A DNA stretch of 64,000 bases from an uncultured Oscillospiraceae bacterium (GTDB lineage: Bacteria > Bacillota > Clostridia > Oscillospirales > Oscillospiraceae). The number at the start of each line of letters is the position of its first letter. Within the stretch, counting starts at the first letter, position 1. The position numbers were made by a program, and so were the translations under genes. Positions 57,669 to 64,000 of this stretch are shown in pieces. Under the pieces are notes generated by a model that saw only the letters and a program-made list of their open reading frames with translations, was not told the DNA's origin and ran no database searches. The stretch covers positions 57,812 through 121,811 of the forward strand of contig CAKTQP010000002.1 in assembly GCA_934597165.1 (NCBI GenBank). The letters run 5' to 3'.

Positions 57669-57697
57669 TTGACAAACGGGGGAACGAGGGGTAAAAT
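57669..57697 (+). promoter_or_regulatory. Promoter of the TetR-ABC operon
   Basis: Perfect -35 TTGACA, 17 bases, then TAAAAT (5/6), about 45 bases before the tetR ATG. The -10 overlaps the operator listed next. Confidence 0.85.
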
Positions 57698-57725
57698 AAC
57701 GATGTTATCGGATAACGGTGTTATT
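57695..57725 (+). promoter_or_regulatory. Operator for the TetR regulator
   Basis: A 31-bp near-perfect palindrome made of two ATAACGRTGTTAT units (R is A in the first, G in the second) separated by CGG-like bases, beginning in the -10 element. Binding of two TetR dimers here would block the promoter. The dyad is seen; the regulator identity is inferred from position. Confidence 0.75.
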
Positions 57726-57745
57726 TTAAGCGAGGAGGAGAGCAG

Positions 57746-58366
57746 ATGCGGCCTGTGAACGACGCCCTTGCGGCGGAGATATTAGAAGCTGGCAAACGGG
57801 AATTTTTCGCCAAGGGGTTTCAAAAAGCCTCCATGCGCGCCATCGCCGCCTCCATCGGCGTTACCACCGGCGCCATCTACCGCTATTACGCCAGCAAGGA
57901 AGCCATCTTTCAGGCTCTGGTGGCAGAACCGGCGGAAGCCCTCTACGAGTGGTATCGGGACTACAGCGCCGGCTACTCCCAAAACGGCCTGCAGGAACAG
58001 CTCACCGGGCTGGACGAGGTGGCCAACATCAAGGCCAGCGATATGTTCTCTTACATCTACAACCACTACGACGCCTTCAAGCTCATCGCCTGCTGTGCCG
58101 AGGGCACCCAGTACGCCGACTACGTGGAGCGGCTGACCGAGGTGGAGACCAAGTCCGGCATCGTGCTGGTGCGGATGATGCAGGAGGAGAAGGGGGCGTG
58201 CCGGGACATGGATGATATGCTCGTCCACATCATCTCCAGCACCTACTTCAAAGGGGTCTTCGAGGTCATCGCCCACGACCCGGATGAGGACACGGCGTTG
58301 GAGCACATGGGCGCCCTGCGGGATTTTTATACGGCTGGTTGGTATCAGATTTTGGGGATTGGTTAA
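57746..58366 (+). CDS. TetR-family regulator of the ABC exporter pair 2
   Basis: A 206-residue regulator; ATG after GAGGAGGAG. The HTH is typical ('ASMRAIAASIGVTTGAIYRYYASKEAIFQALV'), and the helical ligand domain follows. It heads an operon with two ABC half-transporters (gap 76 bases) and sits behind a large palindrome, so it probably represses its own operon. Ligand unknown; the transported compound is the natural candidate. Confidence 0.92.
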   Translation: MRPVNDALAAEILEAGKREFFAKGFQKASMRAIAASIGVTTGAIYRYYASKEAIFQALVAEPAEALYEWYRDYSAGYSQNGLQEQLTGLDEVANIKASDMFSYIYNHYDAFKLIACCAEGTQYADYVERLTEVETKSGIVLVRMMQEEKGACRDMDDMLVHIISSTYFKGVFEVIAHDPDEDTALEHMGALRDFYTAGWYQILGIG

Positions 58367-58442
58367 AACCCCTTATTTTGGAAGAGAGTTAGCGAGAACT
58401 AACGCGCGATGTTGCACCGCAAGGATGAAGGAGGTAATTCAA

Positions 58443-60185
58443 ATGAAACAGCAAAGCGCAATCGGACGAATCTGGGAGCTGGGTGAGCAACAGCACGGCA
58501 AGCTCATCACAGCGGTCATCTTAGCTGTGATCGGGGTGGTCTGCGGCATGGCCCCGTACTTTGCCGCAGCGCAGATCATCCTCCTGCTGCTGGCAGGGGA
58601 GCACGCCCTGGGGAGCTATGGCGTCTGGCTGGCGGTGGCGCTGGGGGGCTACCTGGTGCGCACGGTGCTCTATAACGGCGCCCTGGGGCTGTCCCACAAG
58701 GCCACGTTCCAGATTTTGAAGACCATCCGTCAGCAGCTGCTGGCCAAGCTGCCCAAGCTGCCCCTGGGCACGGTCATGGACACCTCCAGCGGCAAGCTCA
58801 AGCAGATCATCGTCGATCAGGTGGACAGCATGGAGACCACCCTGGCGCACCTCTTCCCGGAGATGACCGCCAACATCACCGCACCGCTGCTGACCCTCAT
58901 CTACCTGTTCGTGCTGGATTGGCGGCTGGCTCTGCTGTCCCTGGTGGTGTTCCCCATCGCCTTCGTCTTCATGATGATGGTCATGGGCGGCTACGCCAAG
59001 GATTTCGCCGGTGCCGTTCAGGCCACCAATGAGATGAGCAGCGCCATGATTGAGTACATCCACGGCATCGAGGTCATCAAGGCCTTCAACCAGGGCAAAA
59101 AGTCCTACGCCCGCCTGACCGACAAGGTGCGTGCCAACGCTCAGTATTACTTTGACTGGATGCGCCGCAGCCAGCTGGGGATGTCCATGGCCTACGCCTT
59201 CTTCCCGGCACAGATGCTGACCGTGCTGCCCTTGGGCTGGGTGTTCTACCTCCACGGTACCCTGACCATCGAGACCTTCATCACCGTCATCATCCTCTCC
59301 TTGGGCATGTCCGCCCCCATCGTGGCCGCCTTCAACTTTGTGGACACCCTGGCGCAGGTGAAGACCACGGTGGAGCAGGTGGATGAGATTTTGAAGGCGG
59401 AGGAACAGGCGCACAGCGAGGCGCCGGTGACCTTTTCCGACCACGATATTGCCGTGCAGGACGTCTCCTTCGGCTACCATGACGACGAGGAGATTTTGCA
59501 CCACGTGAGCCTGACCATCCCCCAGAACAGCATGACCGCTCTGGTAGGCCCCTCCGGCTCCGGTAAATCCACCCTGGCCAAGCTCATCACCGGTTTTTGG
59601 GACGTGAAGAGCGGTTCCATCACCATGGGCGGCCACGACCTGAAGGACATCCCCCTGACCCAGCTCTACGACCAGGTAGCCTTTGTCTCCCAGGACAACT
59701 ACCTCTTCGACGACACCGTCCGGGAGAACATCCGCATGGGACGCCGCGATGCCACCGACGCAGAGGTGGAGGCAGCCGCTCACGCCGCAGGCTGCGACAG
59801 CTTCATCGGCACCCTGGAGCAGGGCTATGACACCCTGGTCGGCGGCGGCGGCGCACACCTCTCCGGCGGCGAGCGGCAGCGCATCGCCATCGCCCGCGCC
59901 ATGCTCAAGGATGCGCCCATCATCGTGCTGGACGAGGCGACCGCCTATATCGACCCGGAGAACGAGGCCATCATCCAGCAGGCGGTGGCCAAGCTGGTGG
60001 CAGACAAGACGGTGATCGTCATCGCCCACCGACTGTCCACCATCACCGACGCGGACAATATCGTCGTAGTACAGGACGGCCGCATCGCTGCCCAAGGCAA
60101 GCATCAGGAGCTGTTGGAGAGCAGTCCCCTGTACAAGGAAATGTGGCAGGCCCATATGGGTGCAAAGGATGGTGACGCAGAATGA
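58443..60185 (+). CDS. ABC exporter half-transporter (pair 2, first gene)
   Basis: A 580-residue permease-ATPase; ATG 58443 follows GAAGGAGG. Six helices precede the ATPase domain with 'GPSGSGKST', 'HLSGGERQR', 'IIVLDEATAYID' and 'IAHRLSTI'. Its stop overlaps the next start (ATGA). The proteins resemble the minus-strand pair in order and length, so the region probably arose by duplication of a regulator-ABC-ABC unit. Confidence 0.94.
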   Translation: MKQQSAIGRIWELGEQQHGKLITAVILAVIGVVCGMAPYFAAAQIILLLLAGEHALGSYGVWLAVALGGYLVRTVLYNGALGLSHKATFQILKTIRQQLLAKLPKLPLGTVMDTSSGKLKQIIVDQVDSMETTLAHLFPEMTANITAPLLTLIYLFVLDWRLALLSLVVFPIAFVFMMMVMGGYAKDFAGAVQATNEMSSAMIEYIHGIEVIKAFNQGKKSYARLTDKVRANAQYYFDWMRRSQLGMSMAYAFFPAQMLTVLPLGWVFYLHGTLTIETFITVIILSLGMSAPIVAAFNFVDTLAQVKTTVEQVDEILKAEEQAHSEAPVTFSDHDIAVQDVSFGYHDDEEILHHVSLTIPQNSMTALVGPSGSGKSTLAKLITGFWDVKSGSITMGGHDLKDIPLTQLYDQVAFVSQDNYLFDDTVRENIRMGRRDATDAEVEAAAHAAGCDSFIGTLEQGYDTLVGGGGAHLSGGERQRIAIARAMLKDAPIIVLDEATAYIDPENEAIIQQAVAKLVADKTVIVIAHRLSTITDADNIVVVQDGRIAAQGKHQELLESSPLYKEMWQAHMGAKDGDAE

Positions 60186-61918
60186 TCGAGACCTTCAAAA
60201 AAATTTGGCAGTTTGCCGGGAACGAGAGAACCAATATCAACAAATCCGTCGCAGTCAGCTTTGTCAACGCGATCCTGCAAATGTGCCAGATCGGCGCCAT
60301 CTACCTGGTGGTGCTGGCACTGACCAGCGGCGCACAGGGGGGCAAGACCGCTTGGCTGGCGCTGATCCTGGAGCTGGTGAGCATCTTCGGCGGCGCCATC
60401 GCCTCCAGCAACTCCAAAATGTACCAGACCCACGCAGGTTACTTCATGGCAGCCGACCGCCGCATCGCCATCGCAGACCGGATGAAGAGCGTGCCCATGG
60501 GCTTCTTCAACGCCAACAGCCTGGGGCAGGTGTCCGGCGTCTGCACCACCGTCATCGGCTCCATCGAGAGCATGGTGCCCATGATCCTGGTGAACATCCT
60601 CAGCGGCCTCATCACCACCGTGGTGTTCGTGGTCATGATCCTGTTCTTTGACTGGCACATCGGCCTCATCGCCCTGGCTGGCATCGTCGTGTACCTGTGG
60701 GTGGTGTCCGCTATGGAGAAAAAGTCGGTGGATATCGCCGAAGACACCCAGAAATCTCAGACCGCCCTCATCGAAGCCGTCCTGGAGACGGTGCAGGGCA
60801 TGAGCGTCATCAAGTCCTTCAACCTGACCGGCAAGGGGGACAAAAAATTGCAGGATGCTCTGGAGTATAACCGCAAGAGCAACCTGGCGGTGGAGCAGGT
60901 CATGACCCCCTACACCGCTGCTCAGGAGGCGGTGCTGCAAATTGCCAGCGTGGCCATGATGCTGGCCGCCATCCTGCTCTGGAACAGCGGCGCCATGCCT
61001 CTGGCCAGTGCCCTCATGACCCTGGTGGTGTCCTTCCTGGTCTTCAGTCAGGTGAAGCTCTTCGGTATGGGCGTCTCCATGCTGCGCCTGGCCGCTGCGG
61101 CCATCGACCGGACGGAGGAGACGGAGCAGATGCCTCAGATGGACGTGGACGGCAAGGACATCACGCCGGACAGCCACGACATCGTGTTCGACCACGTGAG
61201 CTTTTCCTATGAGAAGAAGCCCATCCTCCACGACATCACCGTGACCCTGCCGGACAAGACCACCACCGCCGTCATCGGCCCCTCCGGCTCCGGCAAGACC
61301 ACCTTCTGCAACCTGGTGGCACGGTTCTGGGACGTGGACAGCGGCAAGGTGACCATCGGCGGTCACGACGTGCGGGAGTACACCCTGGAATCCCTGATGG
61401 ACCAGATGAGCATGGTATTCCAGAACGTCTATCTGTTCGCGGATACCATTGAAAATAACATCAAGTTCGGCTGTCCGGACGCCACCCATGAACAGGTGGT
61501 GGAGGCGGCGAAGAAAGCCTGCTGCGACGACTTCATCGAAGCCCTGCCCGACGGTTACAACACCGTTATCGGCGAAGGCGGCGCCTCCCTCTCTGGCGGC
61601 GAGAAGCAGCGCATTTCCATCGCCCGTGCCATGCTCAAGGACGCGCCCATCATCATCCTGGACGAAGCCACCGCCAACGTGGACCCGGAGAACGAGGATC
61701 GCCTCCAGCAGGCCATCGAAGCGCTGACCCGGGACAAGACCATCCTCATGATCGCCCACCGGCTCAAGACCGTCCGCAACGCCGACCAGATCCTGGTGCT
61801 GGACGCCGGCAACATCGTCCAGCAGGGCAAGCACGAGGAACTGATCGCACAGCCCGGCATCTACGCCGACTTCATCGGCGGGAAAAAGGAAACGGCTGGG
61901 TGGAAATTGAAGGCATAA
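60182..61918 (+). CDS. ABC exporter half-transporter (pair 2, second gene)
   Basis: A 578-residue partner of the previous gene with six helices, Walker A 'GPSGSGKTT', Q-loop 'VFQNVYLF', signature 'SLSGGEKQR', Walker B 'IIILDEATANVD' and 'IAHRLKTV'. It resembles the 53038-54795 protein more than its own partner (for example the same VFQNVYLF Q-loop), supporting duplication of the whole pair. Confidence 0.94.
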   Translation: MIETFKKIWQFAGNERTNINKSVAVSFVNAILQMCQIGAIYLVVLALTSGAQGGKTAWLALILELVSIFGGAIASSNSKMYQTHAGYFMAADRRIAIADRMKSVPMGFFNANSLGQVSGVCTTVIGSIESMVPMILVNILSGLITTVVFVVMILFFDWHIGLIALAGIVVYLWVVSAMEKKSVDIAEDTQKSQTALIEAVLETVQGMSVIKSFNLTGKGDKKLQDALEYNRKSNLAVEQVMTPYTAAQEAVLQIASVAMMLAAILLWNSGAMPLASALMTLVVSFLVFSQVKLFGMGVSMLRLAAAAIDRTEETEQMPQMDVDGKDITPDSHDIVFDHVSFSYEKKPILHDITVTLPDKTTTAVIGPSGSGKTTFCNLVARFWDVDSGKVTIGGHDVREYTLESLMDQMSMVFQNVYLFADTIENNIKFGCPDATHEQVVEAAKKACCDDFIEALPDGYNTVIGEGGASLSGGEKQRISIARAMLKDAPIIILDEATANVDPENEDRLQQAIEALTRDKTILMIAHRLKTVRNADQILVLDAGNIVQQGKHEELIAQPGIYADFIGGKKETAGWKLKA

Positions 61919-61949
61919 TCTTGTCGTTCCTCCTGTCCGCAGGATAGGA

Positions 61950-61997
61950 AAACCGCTCGCGGCATCCGTGAAAATTTGGATGTCGTGGGCGGTTTTT
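61950..61997 (+). terminator. Terminator after ABC pair 2
   Basis: AAACCGCTCGCGGCATCC pairs with GGATGTCGTGGGCGGTTT using a few G-U pairs, followed by TTT. It lies 32 bases after the stop. Confidence 0.75.
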
Positions 61998-62077
61998 GGT
62001 TGTATCCTGCGGCGGGATTTGATACGATAAGACAAAATACGGGAAAAGACAAAATGCGGGAAAAGGGAGGAAGACGC

Positions 62078-62521
62078 TTGTTTCAGGTTCTGACAAAGTA
62101 TCTGCATGAGCTGCCGCAGGGGCGTTATGGCCGCTGGGTGCTGGATAGAACCCACGATGGTTCTGCGCAGCAGCCGATAGAGTTGCCATTCGTTGATTAT
62201 ACGGAAGCGGTGGACGCTTTTATTATAGATGTATTCCAGTTTGCGAAGGAGCATCCGGAATTAGGGTTGGACGACTACCGCGTGATTTTAGCGGAACACC
62301 ACATCAAGCCCGGCGTGAAGTCTATGGCGGAAGCGGAGGTGTCCGGGCTGGATGGCCGCTGTGTGCTGGCGCTGTTGGTGGGCGCAGTGCGAGCGGAGCG
62401 GCTTTGCGATGGGGCGCTGCTGTATCTGCTCCGGAGAGGGTGCGTTCAGCGTTGGCTGGGGCGGTTGGAGGAGATAGAAATGCCGGTCAGCTCTATTGAC
62501 ACACGGGAGGAAAAGGACTAA
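62078..62521 (+). CDS. DUF6508 family protein
   Basis: A 147-residue protein. TTG 62078 is chosen as GGGAGG lies 7 bases upstream and similarity to the family begins here (FQVLTKYLHELPQGRYGRWV). The pattern 'DGSAQQPIELPFVDY', 'DVFQFAKEHPEL', 'LLVGAVRAERLCDGALLYLLRRG', 'WLGRLEEIE' matches DUF6508 as I remember it; function unknown. It may be linked to defence or mobile regions in clostridia. The promoter of the next gene overlaps its last codons. Confidence 0.7.
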   Translation: MFQVLTKYLHELPQGRYGRWVLDRTHDGSAQQPIELPFVDYTEAVDAFIIDVFQFAKEHPELGLDDYRVILAEHHIKPGVKSMAEAEVSGLDGRCVLALLVGAVRAERLCDGALLYLLRRGCVQRWLGRLEEIEMPVSSIDTREEKD

Positions 62522-62524
62522 AAT
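62496..62524 (+). promoter_or_regulatory. Promoter of the second TetR operon
   Basis: TTGACA, 17 bases, TAAAAT; identical in both hexamers and spacing to the promoter at 57669. It lies at the end of the DUF6508 gene. The dyad ACGTTT-N6-AAACGT (62538-62555) just downstream is a likely operator. Confidence 0.8.
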
Positions 62525-62581
62525 AGTTGTATCGAAAACGTTTGATTCAAAACGTGCACTACAGAAACGGAGGGATCGGCT

Positions 62582-63178
62582 ATGCCCCCGAAACCGAAAT
62601 TTACCAGGGAAGAAATCATCCAAGCGGCGCTGACCGTCGTGTCTCAAAAGGGGGTGGACGCCCTGACCGCCCGGGAAGTGGGAGAGCAGCTGGGCAGTTC
62701 CGCGCGGCCGATCTTCACGGTGTTCAAGAACATGGAAGAGCTACAGGCGGAGGTGCGTCAGGCGGCCATGGAGCGCTTTGAGTCCCGCGTTGCCCAGAGG
62801 GAGCCGGGGATACCGCTGTTCAAGCAGGTAGGCATCCAAATGGTCACCTTCGGTCTACAGGAACCCAAGCTCTACCAGCTCCTGTTCATGCAGGAGCACG
62901 GAGAGTCGGCCACCTTTGACGACGTGTTCGGTCAGCTGGGCGAGACAGCGGAGCGGTGCATTGGCGCCATCTGCCAGGACTACGGCCTGGACGCCCAGGA
63001 CGCCCGCGCCCTCTTTGAGAACGTGTGGATCTACACCTTTGGCATCGGCGCCCTCTGCGCCACCCGGGTCTGCCGTTTCTCGCCGGAGCAGCTGGGGCAG
63101 ATGCTCACCACCGAGTTTCAGACCATGATGCTGCTGGTGAAGTCGGGGAAGCTGCGGCAGAAGGAGGAAGACAGATGA
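62582..63178 (+). CDS. TetR-family regulator
   Basis: A 198-residue regulator with an unusually clear HTH ('FTREEIIQAALTVVSQKGVDALTAREVGEQLGSSARPIFTVFKNMEELQAEV'). The ligand domain contains the motif 'WIYTFGIGALCATR', seen in TetR proteins that pair with membrane transporters. It overlaps the next gene by 4 bases and so is translated with two small membrane proteins. Confidence 0.9.
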   Translation: MPPKPKFTREEIIQAALTVVSQKGVDALTAREVGEQLGSSARPIFTVFKNMEELQAEVRQAAMERFESRVAQREPGIPLFKQVGIQMVTFGLQEPKLYQLLFMQEHGESATFDDVFGQLGETAERCIGAICQDYGLDAQDARALFENVWIYTFGIGALCATRVCRFSPEQLGQMLTTEFQTMMLLVKSGKLRQKEEDR

Positions 63179-63633
63179 GTTGGTTGGATGGATTTGGTCT
63201 GTTATTTGTGGTGGCGCTGCTGGTGCCGAACATCCTGTTCGCCGCCACCCACCCGGACGGCTTTGAAAACCGTTACCACAACCCCACAGTAGAACGCCTT
63301 GAGCAGGTGGGGCGGTTTGGGTGCTTTCTGTTGATGGTTTTGAGGATTCCGGTGCTCTGTCGCGGGTACTGGTTCGACGGTGGCGAAACGGTGCAGCTGG
63401 CAGCCAGCGTGGTGCTGGTGGTGCTGTACCTGTTGGGCTGGCTGGTGTTTTGGAAAGAAGATTCGGTGCGCAAGTCCCTGGCGCTGGCCATTTTGCCTTC
63501 GCTGCTCTTTTTGGAACGGGGGATCTTGATGGCCAACCTGCCCCTGCTGGTCCTGGCGGTGCTGTTCGCGCCCTGCCATATTGCCATCAGCTACGGCAAC
63601 GCGAAAGCGTTGGAAAAGGAGAGACGAGCATGA
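63175..63633 (+). CDS. Small multi-pass membrane protein
   Basis: A 152-residue protein with ATG overlapping the TetR stop and GAGGAAGA upstream. About five hydrophobic segments are visible, starting 'GFGLLFVVALLVPNILFAA' and ending 'LPLLVLAVLFAPCHIAISYG'. No motif indicating an enzyme is seen. It probably acts with the TetR regulator and the following tiny membrane protein, possibly in a stress response; function unknown. Confidence 0.7.
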   Translation: MSWLDGFGLLFVVALLVPNILFAATHPDGFENRYHNPTVERLEQVGRFGCFLLMVLRIPVLCRGYWFDGGETVQLAASVVLVVLYLLGWLVFWKEDSVRKSLALAILPSLLFLERGILMANLPLLVLAVLFAPCHIAISYGNAKALEKERRA

Positions 63634-63797
63634 ACGAGACGACAGTGAGATTGTTATGGATGGCGGCAGGTCTGCTGCTGGTTTCCGGGTGCATCTTCGC
63701 CTTTTTGACCCTCTGGCGCTACGCCGCCCTGATGGGGGTGGGGGCGCTGGGGTGCGCGGTGGGCGCTTGGAACTTCAGAAATGGGAAAAAGGAATAA
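63630..63797 (+). CDS. Tiny membrane protein
   Basis: A 55-residue protein (ATG overlapping the previous stop) with two helices ('LLWMAAGLLLVSGCIFAFL' and 'YAALMGVGALGCAVGAWNF') and a basic tail. It forms the end of the TetR operon, before a strong terminator. Confidence 0.65.
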   Translation: MNETTVRLLWMAAGLLLVSGCIFAFLTLWRYAALMGVGALGCAVGAWNFRNGKKE

Positions 63798-63850
63798 ACA
63801 GCCACTCTACGAAGCGTTGATTGCCAAAGAACGGAAGCTGTTCTATCATA

Positions 63851-63897
63851 GAGGTCGGAAGGAACCCGAAAATGGGTGCCTCCCGGCCTCTTTTTTT
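63851..63897 (+). terminator. Intrinsic terminator
   Basis: GAGGTCGGAAGGAACCC with GGGTGCCTCCCGGCCTC, 17-bp stem with three mismatches and a 6-base loop, followed by seven Ts. Confidence 0.9.
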
Positions 63898-63908
63898 GGC
63901 CGACCCTC

Positions 63909-63937
63909 TTGACAGGATGTCTTTAAGTGTTCATAAT
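63909..63937 (+). promoter_or_regulatory. Promoter near right edge with dyad
   Basis: TTGACA, 17 bases, CATAAT (5/6). The dyad TGTACT-N9-AGTACA at 63937-63957, extended by matching GTGT-CATA and TATGACAC arms (63927-63966), starts at the -10 and is a likely regulator binding site. Confidence 0.65.
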
Positions 63938-63980
63938 GTACTTGTTCAATCAGTACACTATGACACGGAGTGGATGTCCA

Positions 63981-64000
63981 TTGGAAATCATCATCAGCAG
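63981..64000 (+). CDS. Start of a gene cut by the window end
   Basis: TTG at 63981 with GGAGTGG 10 bases upstream would give MEIIIS; the ATG at 63974 is too close to the ribosome site. Too short to identify. The preceding promoter supports a gene here. Confidence 0.35.

Noticed and set aside
58521..60155. Long antisense frame opposite the ABC gene
   Set aside because: Mirror of a high-GC gene; no start signal or motif.
1..64000. Integrase, transposase, prophage or CRISPR genes
   Set aside because: None seen on either strand; mobility of the first region is suggested only by composition and duplication.

Overview
The window looks like chromosomal DNA of a moderately GC-rich gut Firmicute, most likely an Oscillospiraceae/Ruminococcaceae-type clostridium. 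This is inferred from DUF4176, PASTA kinases, BspA-type LRR and clostridial FN3 proteins, DUF6508, PPi-type PFK, frequent TTG starts with strong Shine-Dalgarno sites, and sigma-A promoters of TTGACA-17-TATAAT type. No database search was possible, so all family names come from motif recognition.

Region 1 (1-21.6 kb, all + strand) is the accessory region of interest. A truncated gene and a DUF4176 protein (a family found beside Firmicute type VII secretion genes) precede a PP2C phosphatase and five Hanks-type Ser/Thr kinase genes. The first kinase has lost the catalytic residues (pseudokinase). The other four share a nearly constant kinase domain but carry different C-terminal halves: a tail anchor, a BspA-like LRR ectodomain, four PASTA repeats, or five PASTA repeats plus an acidic tail. 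Three tandem secreted paralogues with a constant N-terminus and a diverged C-terminal part sit between kinases 4 and 5. Zinc-ribbon proteins (one with a YARHG ectodomain, one polytopic), an NlpC/P60 hydrolase, an acyltransferase and a membrane-anchored protein follow, ending at a strong bidirectional terminator. I read this as an envelope-sensing phospho-signalling island, possibly linked to a type VII secretion system left of the window.

Region 2 (21.6-31 kb) holds feoAB (Fe2+ uptake), a Bce-type two-component system plus ABC transporter with a recognisable BceR-type box, and a TetR/MFS efflux pair with an operator inside the efflux promoter.

Region 3 (31-50 kb) is mostly housekeeping: L,D-transpeptidase, a copper ATPase with a fused, perhaps separately translated CopZ domain, SGNH hydrolase, sugar nucleotidyltransferase and galE, cysteine synthase, amidohydrolase, divergent pfk/fba, an ArsR regulator, and a minus-strand run of murA, yycJ-like, rlmH, phosphohexomutase, MATE and rsmA. 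A 29-bp direct repeat flanks a structured 201-bp segment upstream of cysK.

Region 4 (50-53 kb) has a MecA-like adaptor, smpB, a cyclophilin and tmRNA, then two small unknown genes. Region 5 (53-64 kb) carries two pairs of half-size ABC exporters, one pair with an AraC regulator (minus) and one with a TetR regulator (plus), then a DUF6508 protein, another TetR with two small membrane proteins, and the start of a further regulated gene at the edge.
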